A stretch of DNA of 21,496 bases from an uncultured Luteimonas sp. (GTDB lineage: Bacteria; Pseudomonadota; Gammaproteobacteria; Xanthomonadales; Xanthomonadaceae), in NCBI GenBank assembly GCA_934541015.1, contig CAKTDC010000037.1, positions 1 to 21,496 of the forward strand, read 5' to 3'. The first letter of the stretch is position 1; the number at the start of each line of letters is the position of its first letter. The notes beneath the pieces are model-generated. The model ran no database searches. It was not told where the DNA came from and worked only from the letters and a program-made list of their open reading frames with translations. The position numbers and the translations under genes are program-made. Of this stretch, positions 8,356-16,674 are shown piece by piece.

Positions 8356-11115
8356 TTACGGCGAGTCGGGCTTCGCGCCGGCGCCGCGGCTGGCGGCACC
8401 GGCGAAGTCGCCGGCTGCGAAGATGCCGATGTCCTCCGGCACCAGATGCCGCTGCAGCGCCGCGCGCACCTTCTCCGGGTCCAGCGCGCGCAGGTCGTCC
8501 TCGAACTTGGCGGCGTCGGCCATGGTGCGGTCCAGGTACAGGTTGCCCGCGAGGGTGCCGACCAGCTCGCCATCGTTGGCGCGCGAGGTGCGCCGGGCCT
8601 TGAGCATGCCGTCCAGCGCCTCGTCGAACTCGGCCTGGGTGATGCCCTCGTCCAGGATCCTGCGCAGCTCTTCGCGGAACGCGGCCTCGACCCGGTCGAC
8701 ATTTTCCGGCGCGGCGATGGCGTAGGCCGAGAAACTGCCCGACTCGTCCAGCGCCGAGGCGCTGAAGCCCGAGCCGACGCCGTAGCTCAGCCCGTCCTGC
8801 TGGCGGATGCGGTCGGCCAGGCGCGACTTCAGCGAACCGCCGCCGAGGATGTAGTTGCCCAGCACCATCGCCGGATAGTCGGCGTGATCCTGGCTCATCG
8901 CGATCGGCAGCCGGGCGAGGAACATCGCATTGGGCTTGTCCGGCGTCTCGATCTTCTGCCGCGTGGCCGGCATCGGATGGTGCGGCGAGGGGATACGGGT
9001 GAAGGCGTTGCGCGCGTTCCAGTCGCCGAACAGGGTCGCGACCTGCGCGTGCAGCGCGTCGGCGTCGACGTCGCCGACCACCGCGATGCTGGCGCCGGCG
9101 GTGCCGTAGAAGTCGCGGTGGAAGGCGCGCAGCTCATCGAGCGTCACCGCTTCCAGCTCGGCCAGATCCTCCTCGAAGCTGCCGGTGTAGTACGGATGTC
9201 CCTTCGGCCACTGGTTGTAGTAACGCCCCAGCGCGCGGCCGGCGATGGCCTGCGGCTCGGTGGTGCTGCTCTGGAGGCCGGTGATGGCCTGGGTGCGCAT
9301 CTGCGCGAACTCGTTTTCCGGGAAGGTCGGCTGCTTGAGCACCGTCGCCAGCAGCTCCAGCAGCGCGGAGACGTTCTCGCGGTCGGTGCTGGCCGAGACC
9401 ATCACGCCGCTGGCGCCGCCGCCGATGTTCAGCGACGACTTGAGCTCGACCAGGCGGCGCGAGATCGCCGCGCGGTCCAGGCCCTCGGTGCCGCGGGTGA
9501 GCATGCCCGGCACCATGCCGGGAGCGGCGCCGAGGTTGCGCAGGGTGCTGTCGTCGCCGAAGCGCAGGTTCATCCGCAGCTGCACCGAACCGCCGCGGGT
9601 GGACTTGGCCAGCACCGCCAGCTCGGCGCCGTTGTCGAGCACGAAGGTCTTCGTGCGCGCGTCGATGTTGGTGGTCGACGGATCGAACGCCTCGCCGGCG
9701 GCGAGCGCCTCGCGGCCGGTATAGCCTTCGAGCAGCGCGGCGGCGCTGGGCGCCTCGGCGATCGTCACCCGGTCGGGCTTTTCGGTGGGCAGGAAGCGGG
9801 CGCTGGTGCGGTTGTCGGGCTTGAAGTAGGTGTCGGCCACGCGCTGCACGTCGGCCAGCTGCACCTGTTCGATGCGATCGCGGCCGAGCAGGAACAGGCG
9901 CCAGTCGCCCTGGGCGATGGCTTCCGACAGCGCCACGCCGATGGCGTTGGGATCGCGCATGGCGACTTCCGCGGCGGTCAGCAGGCGCTGCCGCGCCTCG
10001 TCGACTTCGGCCTCGGTGACCGGCTGCGCGGCGATCGTCTCGACCAGCGCGACCATCTCCGCCTCCAGCGCGTCGAGATCGGCGTCGGCCGGCGCCTCGG
10101 CGAAGAACATGGAGTAACCCGGCTCGTCCATCGCGAAGCCGATGCTGGCGACCATCGTCGCCTTGCCCGATTCGACCAGGGCCTTGTGCATGCGCCCGCT
10201 CGGGGTGTGGCCGAGGATCTGGCCGAGCACGGCCAGCGCCGCGGTGTCGGCGTGGCGGCTGGCCGGCGTGTGGTAGCCCAGCGCCAGGTAGGGGGTCTTG
10301 CCGACGCGACGCACGACCACGGTGCGGGTGCCATCCTGGGCCGGCTCGCGGGTGTAGGTGGACTGCAGCGTGCGCGAGGGCTTGTTCAGCTTGCCGAAGC
10401 TGTCGCCGACCAGGGTCAGCGCGACCTGCGGGTCGAAGTCCCCGGCGATCACCAGCACCGCGTTGTCGGGCTGGTAGAAGTTGCGGTAGAACGCCTGCAG
10501 CCGCTCGATCGGCACGTTTTCCACGTCGGCGCGGGCGCCGATGGTGGAGTTGCCGTAGTTGTGCCACAGGTAGGCGGTGGACATCAGCCGCTGCATCAGC
10601 ACGCGGACCGGGCTGTTCTCGCCCGACTCCATCTCGTTGCGGACCACGGTCATCTCGCTGTCGAGATCCGTGCGCGAGATGTGCGAATTGACCATGCGGT
10701 CGGCTTCCATCCGCAGCAGCCAGGCCAGGGTGTCCGGGTCGGTGGCGAAGCTGGCGAAATAGTTGGTGCGGTCCAGCCAGGTGGTGCCGTTGAAGCGGAT
10801 TCCGCGCTTCTTCATCTCGCCCGGGATGTCCGGATGGGTCGGCGTGCCCTTGAACACCAGGTGCTCGAGCAGGTGCGCCATGCCGGTTTCGCCGTAGTTC
10901 TCGTGGCGCGAGCCGACCAGGTAGGTCACGTTGACCGTGGTCACCGGCTTGCTCGAATCCGGGAACAGGACCACGCGCAGGCCGTTGTCGAGGCGATACT
11001 CGGAAATGCCTTCGGCGGTGGCCACCGGCGTCGCCGCGGTGGGCCCGCGCGCCTGCAGCGGCGATGCCGCCAGCAGCGTCAGCGCCAGCAGCGCCATAAG
11101 ATGTCGCAATTGCAT
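8356..11115 (-). CDS. Exported M16 family zinc metallopeptidase (insulinase/pitrilysin type, double-unit)
   Basis: The product has 919 residues with a signal peptide (LRHLMALLALTLLAASPLQA) and two M16 repeat units, acting in the periplasm or outside. The first unit has the inverted zinc motif HLLEH (His81, Glu84, His85) in GMAHLLEHLVFKGTPTHP. Glu161 in VVRNEMESGENSP lies 76 residues after His85, the usual spacing of the third ligand. The second unit (from about residue 490) lacks HxxEH and is the expected non-catalytic partner; it contains YNQWPKGHPYYTGSFEEDLA and the GGGSLKSRLADRIRQQDGLSYG segment typical of M16 C-domains. The ATG at 11115 is chosen because GGGGAAGAG lies just upstream and a signal peptide follows; the frame is open to 11160. 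It may clear peptides, but its substrate is unknown. Confidence 0.94.
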   Translation of the reverse strand: MQLRHLMALLALTLLAASPLQARGPTAATPVATAEGISEYRLDNGLRVVLFPDSSKPVTTVNVTYLVGSRHENYGETGMAHLLEHLVFKGTPTHPDIPGEMKKRGIRFNGTTWLDRTNYFASFATDPDTLAWLLRMEADRMVNSHISRTDLDSEMTVVRNEMESGENSPVRVLMQRLMSTAYLWHNYGNSTIGARADVENVPIERLQAFYRNFYQPDNAVLVIAGDFDPQVALTLVGDSFGKLNKPSRTLQSTYTREPAQDGTRTVVVRRVGKTPYLALGYHTPASRHADTAALAVLGQILGHTPSGRMHKALVESGKATMVASIGFAMDEPGYSMFFAEAPADADLDALEAEMVALVETIAAQPVTEAEVDEARQRLLTAAEVAMRDPNAIGVALSEAIAQGDWRLFLLGRDRIEQVQLADVQRVADTYFKPDNRTSARFLPTEKPDRVTIAEAPSAAALLEGYTGREALAAGEAFDPSTTNIDARTKTFVLDNGAELAVLAKSTRGGSVQLRMNLRFGDDSTLRNLGAAPGMVPGMLTRGTEGLDRAAISRRLVELKSSLNIGGGASGVMVSASTDRENVSALLELLATVLKQPTFPENEFAQMRTQAITGLQSSTTEPQAIAGRALGRYYNQWPKGHPYYTGSFEEDLAELEAVTLDELRAFHRDFYGTAGASIAVVGDVDADALHAQVATLFGDWNARNAFTRIPSPHHPMPATRQKIETPDKPNAMFLARLPIAMSQDHADYPAMVLGNYILGGGSLKSRLADRIRQQDGLSYGVGSGFSASALDESGSFSAYAIAAPENVDRVEAAFREELRRILDEGITQAEFDEALDGMLKARRTSRANDGELVGTLAGNLYLDRTMADAAKFEDDLRALDPEKVRAALQRHLVPEDIGIFAAGDFAGAASRGAGAKPDSP

Positions 11116-11200
11116 CGGAACTCTTCCCCGGGACATGGATTGGCGGCGCCAACATAGCAAATGCGACCCGCCTGCCGCGCCGGACGATAGTCATGGCCGG

Positions 11201-11878
11201 GTGCCGGTGCTGTTGCGGGATGCGTGGCTGGCGGTGGTCGACAAGCCGGCCGGGCTGATGGTGCACGACAGCGGGCTGGCGCGCGGCGAGCAGGATTTCC
11301 TCGCCGACCGGCTGCGCGCGCAGTTCGGCCGCCCCGTCTTCCTGGTGCACCGGCTCGACCGCGCCACCAGCGGCTGCCTGCTGCTGGCCTTCGACCGCGA
11401 GACCGCGTCCGCGCTGGGCCGGCAGGTGATGGCGCAGGCGCTGGAGAAGGACTACCTCGCCGTGTGCCGCGGCTGGCCGGCGGAAGCGTGCTTCACCATC
11501 GACCACCCGCTTGACGGGGGGCCCGGGAAACCGGGGAAAAAGCCAGCCATGACCCGCTTCGAGCGGCTGGCGACGGCCGAGCTGGCGCTGCCCTCGGCGG
11601 GATTCGCGACCTCGCGCTACGCCCTGCTGCGCGCGTCACCGCAGACCGGCCGCTTCCGCCAGATCCGCCGCCACCTCAAGCACGCCTCGCACCACCTGAT
11701 CGGCGACACCAGCCACGGCGACGGCCGCCACAACCGCAATTTCCGCATGCTCGGCATCCACCGGATGCTGCTCCACGCCGAACGCCTGGCCTTCGCGCAC
11801 CCGCAGGACGGGCGGCGGGTGGAGGTGAACGCGCCGCCGGATGCGGAGTTCTCCAGGGCGCTGGCGCTGTTTGGTTGA
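11201..11878 (+). CDS. truC: tRNA pseudouridine(65) synthase TruC
   Basis: This is an RluA-family pseudouridine synthase, about 225 residues, acting on tRNA in the cytoplasm. The opening LAVVDKPAGLMVH, the catalytic segment FLVHRLDRATSG with Asp53, and the TruC-like end RFRQIRRHLKHASHHLIGD followed by HGDGRHNR support TruC rather than an rRNA-modifying relative. The start is uncertain. GTG at 11201 (VPVLLRDAWLAVVDKP) matches the usual N-terminus of the family; GTG at 11207 is close by; an in-frame ATG at 11135 would add 22 residues without family resemblance. None has a strong ribosome-binding site. It is divergent from the M16 peptidase, and the open frame to 10931 upstream is a shadow of that gene. 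Confidence 0.9.
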   Translation: MPVLLRDAWLAVVDKPAGLMVHDSGLARGEQDFLADRLRAQFGRPVFLVHRLDRATSGCLLLAFDRETASALGRQVMAQALEKDYLAVCRGWPAEACFTIDHPLDGGPGKPGKKPAMTRFERLATAELALPSAGFATSRYALLRASPQTGRFRQIRRHLKHASHHLIGDTSHGDGRHNRNFRMLGIHRMLLHAERLAFAHPQDGRRVEVNAPPDAEFSRALALFG

Positions 11879-12132
11879 GCCGGTTTCCGCGCAGGCCCGT
11901 CAGCTTTCGTGGATCAACAGCGGCATCTTGTCCAGTCGCCCATCGACGAAGGCCCGCCCCGTGCTGCGCCGCCCACAGCCCCGGCCAACTGCGCAGGAGG
12001 CAGCAGGGCGAGGGCGGCAATTCTGTGCGACATTTGTTCCGGTCCCCGTGGAGGGACGGAAAACCGGCGGCCGATGGCAGGCAGGCGGGACGCCGGGATC
12101 GGCAGGTTGGACGCGGGCAGGCGGCGGGCAGG

Positions 12133-12552
12133 ATGTCGGAAGCAGAAATGGCGGTGGTCATTCCCGAAGACGAGATCGTCGAGCGCTTCGTGCGCGCGAG
12201 CGGGCCGGGCGGGCAGAACGTCAACAAGGTCGCCAGTGCGGTGGAGCTGCGCTTCGACGTGGCCAACTCGCCCTCACTGGACGAGGCGGTGCGCGCGCGC
12301 CTGCTGGCCAGGCGCGACCGGCGGCTGACCGACGAGGGCGTGCTGGTGATCCAGGCGCAGCGCTTCCGCACCCAGGAGCGCAACCGCGAGGACGCGCGGG
12401 CGCGGCTGCAGGCGTTCATCGACGCCGGGACGCAGGTCGCCAAACCGCGCATCGCCACCCGGCCCGGGCGCGCGGCGAAGGAGCGGCGGCTCGGCGAGAA
12501 ACGCCAGCGTAGTACGATCAAGCGCTCGCGCTCGGCCCGCGACTGGGACTGA
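12133..12552 (+). CDS. arfB: ArfB, alternative ribosome-rescue peptidyl-tRNA hydrolase
   Basis: The product has 139 residues, close to E. coli ArfB (YaeJ). It releases peptides from ribosomes stalled without a stop codon. The GGQ catalytic motif (residues 26-28) lies in ASGPGGQNVNKVASAVELRFD, the class-I release-factor core. The C-terminus is a strongly basic tail (KPRIATRPGRAAKERR, then KRQRSTIKRSRSARDWD) that in ArfB enters the empty mRNA channel. The absence of the release-factor codon-recognition domain excludes PrfA/PrfB. The ATG at 12133 is taken as start; a second ATG at 12148 with GGAAG ahead is equally possible and aligns well with the E. coli N-terminus. The 254 bases upstream show nothing recognisable apart from GC-rich sequence. 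Confidence 0.93.
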   Translation: MSEAEMAVVIPEDEIVERFVRASGPGGQNVNKVASAVELRFDVANSPSLDEAVRARLLARRDRRLTDEGVLVIQAQRFRTQERNREDARARLQAFIDAGTQVAKPRIATRPGRAAKERRLGEKRQRSTIKRSRSARDWD

Positions 12553-12571
12553 GGGACGGCAGGGGGAACGC

Positions 12572-12649
12572 ATGGGCGCAACGCAGAGGGCGGTGCCGCC
12601 GCTGCCGGCCGGCGCGGCCGCCCGCAGACACAGCTGGAGCAACGGTTGA
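12572..12649 (+). CDS. Possible 25-codon leader ORF overlapping the acyltransferase start
   Basis: An ATG at 12572 with AGGGGGAACGC just ahead (a strong Shine-Dalgarno) opens a 25-codon frame beginning MGATQRAVPPL and ending HSWSNG. Its TGA (12647-12649) overlaps the TTG start of the next gene as TTGA, so terminating ribosomes could restart there. The peptide resembles no family I know. Chance occurrence is possible. Confidence 0.3.
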   Translation: MGATQRAVPPLPAGAAARRHSWSNG

Positions 12650-13242
12650 GCCACGACATCATCCCGGCGATCCCGCCGAACATGCCGCAGGTGCCGCGCA
12701 ACCGTTTCACCCGCTGGTTCGGCCGCACCGTGTTGCAGCTGGGCGGCTGGAAGGTGATCGGCACGCTGCCGGACGTGCCCAGGCTGGTGCTGATCGTCGC
12801 CCCGCATTCGTCCAACTGGGACGGCATCTGGGGCATGGCGGCGAAGATCGCGATGGGCTTCCGCGTGCGCGTGCTGGGCAAGTCGCAGCTGTTCTGGTGG
12901 CCGCTGGGCCCGCTGCTGCGCAAGCTGGGCGCGGTCCCGGTGGACCGCAGCTCGCCGGCGGGCACGGTCGAGCAGGCCGCGGCGCAGATCCGCGCCGCCG
13001 ACCGCATGTGGTTCGCGCTCACGCCCGAAGGCACGCGCAAGAAGGTGGACAGGTGGAAGAGCGGCTTCTGGAAGATCGCCCGCGAGGCCGAGGTGCCGAT
13101 CCTGATGGCCTACTTCCACTATCCGGACAGGACCATCGGCGTTGGCGAACTGTTCTGGCCCACCGACGATCTCGAGGCCGACATGGCCTACATCCGCGAG
13201 TGGTACCGGCCGTGGATCGGGAAGAACCGCGGCACAGTGTAG
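12646..13242 (+). CDS. Lysophospholipid acyltransferase family protein (PlsC-like)
   Basis: This 198-residue member of the glycerolipid acyltransferase superfamily presumably acts at the inner membrane on an acyl donor and a lysolipid-like acceptor. The HX4D catalytic motif is HSSNWD (His54, Asp59) and the phosphate/acceptor-binding motif is PEGTR at 127-131. The segments LGKSQLFWWPLGPLLRKLGAVPVDR and FWKIAREAEVPILMAYFHYP match short PlsC-like proteins of Xanthomonads. It is shorter than PlsC itself and lacks an obvious membrane helix, so its substrate cannot be given. The start is TTG at 12646, supported by GGAG at 12636-12639; ATG at 12682 would shorten it by 12 residues. It follows arfB by 93 bases and may share its transcript. 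Confidence 0.88.
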   Translation: MSHDIIPAIPPNMPQVPRNRFTRWFGRTVLQLGGWKVIGTLPDVPRLVLIVAPHSSNWDGIWGMAAKIAMGFRVRVLGKSQLFWWPLGPLLRKLGAVPVDRSSPAGTVEQAAAQIRAADRMWFALTPEGTRKKVDRWKSGFWKIAREAEVPILMAYFHYPDRTIGVGELFWPTDDLEADMAYIREWYRPWIGKNRGTV

Positions 13243-13266
13243 TGCGCTGTCCCGCAGGAGACTTTT

Positions 13267-13312
13267 GTCCGCCATCCCCGCCTGCGCGGGAATGACGATG
13301 GTTGGGCTTCCC
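13267..13312. repeat. Dispersed palindromic repeat copy (CCCGC-loop-GCGGGAATGAC type)
   Basis: The element reads CCATCCCCGCCTGCGCGGGA followed by ATGACGATGG, with stem CCCGC (13277-13281) and GCGGG (13286-13290). This core is a common intergenic repeat in proteobacterial genomes, known to me from many Xanthomonad-like sequences. Only one clear copy lies in the window, so the call rests on recognition. Confidence 0.45.
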
Positions 13313-13330
13313 GGGTGCGGCGAAGCTTTT

Positions 13331-13370
13331 CTGCGGGAGCGACCCCTGCCTTCGCGGGGCAGGCTTCGGC
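13331..13370. repeat. Second repeat-like hairpin (CTGCGGGAGCGACCCCTGCC...)
   Basis: A 6-bp stem CCTGCC/GGCAGG (13345-13350 with 13358-13363) sits within sequence resembling the GGGAGCGAC-type intergenic repeats of Lysobacter and Stenotrophomonas. It could also act as a terminator for the acyltransferase or the TonB receptor gene. Confidence 0.3.
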
Positions 13371-13497
13371 GCGGCAGCGGCGATGCGGCGGCGCTGGACG
13401 ACGCCGTTGGCCAGGGTCACGCGGGGCGACGCGTTCGTCCACATGACCTCGGCACGTGGCCGGGGCCGCGATCGCGTTCTACGGCGCTCCTGCAGGG

Positions 13498-16400
13498 CTA
13501 CAGCGCCGTGCCGCCCAGCTTCCAGGTGACCTGCAGGAAGTAGCTGCGGCCGGTGCTGTCGAACCACGCGGTGTCGTAGTACGGGTAGTTCGCCCAGGTC
13601 GGGTCGTGCGGCGGCATCTTGTCGAACAGGTTGTTGACCGACAGCGAGACACGCAGGTGGTCGTTGATGTCGTATCGGGCGCTGCCGTTGAAGCGCCAGG
13701 TGGCCGACATCCATGCGTCGTCGTTGTAGTTGGGCACCCGGCCGAGGTAGTTGCCGAACAGGCCGGCGCCCCAGGCGCCCTTGTCCCAGCTGACGCCCAG
13801 GTTGCCCTTCCGGCGCGGCAGCGCCACGCTGAAGTCCTCGTAGTGCAGCATGTTCCGGGTCGGGTCGCCCGGGTACTGCTGGCGGGTGTGGCGGTGCGCC
13901 CAGGTGTAGTTGCCGGTGAAGCGGAAATCGCCGGCGGCGGCGGTCTCCAGCCGGTAGCTGGCGGTCACGTCGATGCCCGAGGCTTCCTCGCTGGCGATGT
14001 TGATCGGGGCGAAGTGGACGCTGGTGATCACGCCGTCGGCGTCGCGGATGACGCGGGCGATGGCGTCCCGGCAGGTCGGCGAGCCGATGTCCATCGGCGT
14101 GCCGTTGTCGGTCACGCCGAGGCGGCAGCTGGCCTCGTCGCTGCGCAGGCGCTCCCGGTCCTGGGTCTGCACCTGGTTCATGACCCGGATCCTGTAGTAG
14201 TCGATCGCCAGGTCGAAGCCGGCGAACGGCGACCAGACGAAACCGGCCGAGAACGACTTGCTGGTTTCGACGTCCAGCTCCATGTTGCCGCTGTAGACGT
14301 CGAAGGTGGCCACGTCGTAGCTGCCGTCGTCGTAGCAGTAGTCGTCGCTCGCGCCGGGCTCGGCGGTGCGGCAGTCGTAGTAGTCGGTGGCGAAGCGGGT
14401 GCGGTAGTAGTCGTTGCCGGCGAACAGGTAGTGCATGTCGGGGGCGCGGAAACCGGTGCCGTAGGAGCCGCGCACCAGCAGGGTCTCGTGCGGGCGCCAC
14501 TCCAGGCCGGCGCTGTACGTGAACTTGCCCGGGTCCTTGTCGCCGTAGCTGTAGCGGTCGTAGCGGCCGGCGAGGCTGGCCTGCAGGGTCGACAGCAGCG
14601 GCAGGCGCAGTTCGCCGGCCGCGCTCCAGCGGTCGCGTTCGCCGCGGCCGTCGCCGTAGCGCGGCCCGTAGTAGGCGTCCTCGGTCAGCGCCAGCGGGTC
14701 GGGATTGATGCGGTAGGACTGTTCGCCGTACTCGACCGCGCCGGCGAAGCCGACGTCGCCGGCGGGCAGGGTGAACAGCGACCGGGTGTCGACGGTGAAG
14801 CCGAGGTTGTCGTTCTTCGCCACCGGGTGCCAGGTGGACATGGTCGAGATCGATTCGAACTCGGCTGGCGTCAGCGGCGTGAACATGCGCGCCGGATCCG
14901 GCGAGTAGATCGCGTAGCCGCGGCCGGTGTAGCCCTCCAGCTCGCCCAGGAACAGGCGGTTGGCGGCGGCGGCCAGGATGCGCGGCATCTCCACGTCGGC
15001 CTTGTACTGCGAATGGTTGTACGCGGCCTCCCAGTTCCAGTCCTCGCCGAAGTAGCCCTTGAGGCCGGTGGTCACCGCCAGCGTCTTCTGCGTGGTGGTG
15101 TTCATGCGGTTGCGCAGGCCGCCGGTTTCCTCGGGCGTGAACTGGCGCGACCAGATCTCGCGCTGGTCGGTGAGCGCGTTGTAGAAGATCTTGTTGCGGT
15201 AGTTGTCGAAAGACTCGGGATCGTGGAATTCCCAGCCCATGTGGTCGCTGGCGACGTCGTTGCCGTTGGTGCCGGTGAGCAGGCGCACGGTCTGGTGGCC
15301 GGCCTGCAGGTCGGCGAACCAGGACAGCGTGTCGGAGATGCGGTACTCGAAGGCGCCGTAGACGTTGCCGCCCCTGCGCTCGTTGGTGATGGTGCGGTAC
15401 GCGATGGCGCGCTCGCTGCCGCAGTAGGGCTCGCCGAAGCGGTCCAGGTGCAGGCCGGTGGTGCCTTCGTTGAGCCCGGCCATGGCCGCGCAGCCGTCGG
15501 TGGGGGCGAGGTTGGTGTCGTCCTCCCAGTTGAGGATCTGCGAGGTCAAGCGCGGCAGGCGGCGGCGCTCGGTGGGCGCGTCGAGGGTGGAATCCTGGCT
15601 GTCGCGCTCGAAGCCCCACAGCGGGCGCTTGTCGAGCAGCTCCACGCCGACGATGCCGCTGAAGGCGCCGCGCTCGAAGCCGGTGGTCAGGGTCAGCCGG
15701 TGCGATTCGCCGCCGCCCTGTTCGGTGTCGCCGTAGCGGTAGTCGACGATGGTGCCGTCGAGCGACTTCCTGAGGATGAAGTTGATCACGCCGGCCATCG
15801 CGTCGGAGCCGTAGACGGCCGAGGCGCTGCCGGTCAGCACCTCGACGCGCTCGATCATGCCCAGCGGGATGTTGCTGATGTCGGTGAAGTTGCTGCGGCT
15901 GTTGAGCGGCAGCGGGAAGTCGGCGATGCGGCGGCCGTTGATCAGCACCAGGGTGTGGTTGGGGCCGAGGCCGCGCAGGTCGACCGCCTGCGCACCGGGC
16001 GTGGACTGGGCGCTGGTGGTGTTCTGCTGGCCCTGGACGTAGCCGCTGTTCTGGCTGAGCGAGCGCAGCACGTCCGGGACCGAGGTCAGGCCGGCGGACT
16101 GGATCTGTTCGGCGGTCACCACCGTGATCGGCGCCGGGCCCTCGATCTGCGCGCGCGGGATGCGCGAGCCGGTGACCTGCACCGACTGCAGCTCGACCGG
16201 CTGCTCGGGTGCCGGCGCGGGGGCGGGCTGGGTGGCCTGGGGCGCAGGTGCGGGCTGTGGCGTGGGCGAGGCCTGCGCCAGCATCGGCTGCTGCACGATC
16301 AGCACGGCGCCGGAGTCGTCGCGCCGCGCGCTGAAGCCGCTGCCGCGCAGCAGCGCATCGAGCGCCTGCCGGGCATCGCCGCGTGCGCCGGGGGTGCGGG

Positions 16401-16590
16401 CGCCGCGGATCTGGTCGGCGCGATAGACGAGCTGGGTGCCCGACTGCTTCGCCCAGGCGTCGAGCGCCGCGGCAAGGTCGCCTGCGGGAACGTCGACGCG
16501 GGTATCGGCGGGCGCCTGCGCCTGCGCGGCGAGTGCGACCGAACAGGCCAGGGACAGGACAAGAACGCGCAGCGGACGTGACGGTTTCAA
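13498..16590 (-). CDS. TonB-dependent outer-membrane receptor with STN signalling domain
   Basis: The product is a 1030-residue outer-membrane transporter. A signal peptide (LRVLVLSLACSVALAAQAQA) is followed by an STN domain (about 31-103: VDVPAGDLAAALDAWAKQSG, LVYRADQIRG), the periplasmic part that contacts FecR. A Pro/Ala/Gln linker, a plug domain (ITVVTAEQIQSAG, VDLRGLGPNHTLVLINGRR, IERVEVLTGSASAVYGSDAM, AGVINFIL) and the barrel follow. The barrel is rich in aromatic strands and ends in SYFLQVTWKLGGTAL; the final residue is Leu rather than the usual Phe or Trp. The start is TTG at 16590, with GGGGAA ahead and no in-frame ATG before the signal peptide. It is the third gene of the sigma-FecR-receptor cassette, 84 bases after fecR. 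The substrate cannot be read from the sequence; the plug resembles receptors for sugars or peptides as much as siderophore receptors. Confidence 0.95.
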   Translation of the reverse strand: MKPSRPLRVLVLSLACSVALAAQAQAPADTRVDVPAGDLAAALDAWAKQSGTQLVYRADQIRGARTPGARGDARQALDALLRGSGFSARRDDSGAVLIVQQPMLAQASPTPQPAPAPQATQPAPAPAPEQPVELQSVQVTGSRIPRAQIEGPAPITVVTAEQIQSAGLTSVPDVLRSLSQNSGYVQGQQNTTSAQSTPGAQAVDLRGLGPNHTLVLINGRRIADFPLPLNSRSNFTDISNIPLGMIERVEVLTGSASAVYGSDAMAGVINFILRKSLDGTIVDYRYGDTEQGGGESHRLTLTTGFERGAFSGIVGVELLDKRPLWGFERDSQDSTLDAPTERRRLPRLTSQILNWEDDTNLAPTDGCAAMAGLNEGTTGLHLDRFGEPYCGSERAIAYRTITNERRGGNVYGAFEYRISDTLSWFADLQAGHQTVRLLTGTNGNDVASDHMGWEFHDPESFDNYRNKIFYNALTDQREIWSRQFTPEETGGLRNRMNTTTQKTLAVTTGLKGYFGEDWNWEAAYNHSQYKADVEMPRILAAAANRLFLGELEGYTGRGYAIYSPDPARMFTPLTPAEFESISTMSTWHPVAKNDNLGFTVDTRSLFTLPAGDVGFAGAVEYGEQSYRINPDPLALTEDAYYGPRYGDGRGERDRWSAAGELRLPLLSTLQASLAGRYDRYSYGDKDPGKFTYSAGLEWRPHETLLVRGSYGTGFRAPDMHYLFAGNDYYRTRFATDYYDCRTAEPGASDDYCYDDGSYDVATFDVYSGNMELDVETSKSFSAGFVWSPFAGFDLAIDYYRIRVMNQVQTQDRERLRSDEASCRLGVTDNGTPMDIGSPTCRDAIARVIRDADGVITSVHFAPINIASEEASGIDVTASYRLETAAAGDFRFTGNYTWAHRHTRQQYPGDPTRNMLHYEDFSVALPRRKGNLGVSWDKGAWGAGLFGNYLGRVPNYNDDAWMSATWRFNGSARYDINDHLRVSLSVNNLFDKMPPHDPTWANYPYYDTAWFDSTGRSYFLQVTWKLGGTAL

Positions 16591-16674
16591 GAGGATTCCC
16601 CGGGTGGCGCGGAAAGGCGGCCTTTTCGGATCACGACGAACGAACCACGAAAATCCCCCGCGCCGCCGCGGCGG

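Noticed and set aside
8446..11157. 903-codon plus-strand open frame opposite the M16 peptidase
   Set aside because: Antisense shadow; the minus-strand frame carries the zinc motif and signal peptide.
13188..13442. 84-codon minus-strand frame with PRRRGW and CPAKAG phrases
   Set aside because: Those phrases are what the dispersed intergenic repeats encode by chance; no ribosome-binding site or domain.
13456..16581. 1041-codon plus-strand open frame opposite the TonB receptor
   Set aside because: Val/Ala/Gly-rich antisense shadow; the receptor domains are all on the minus strand.
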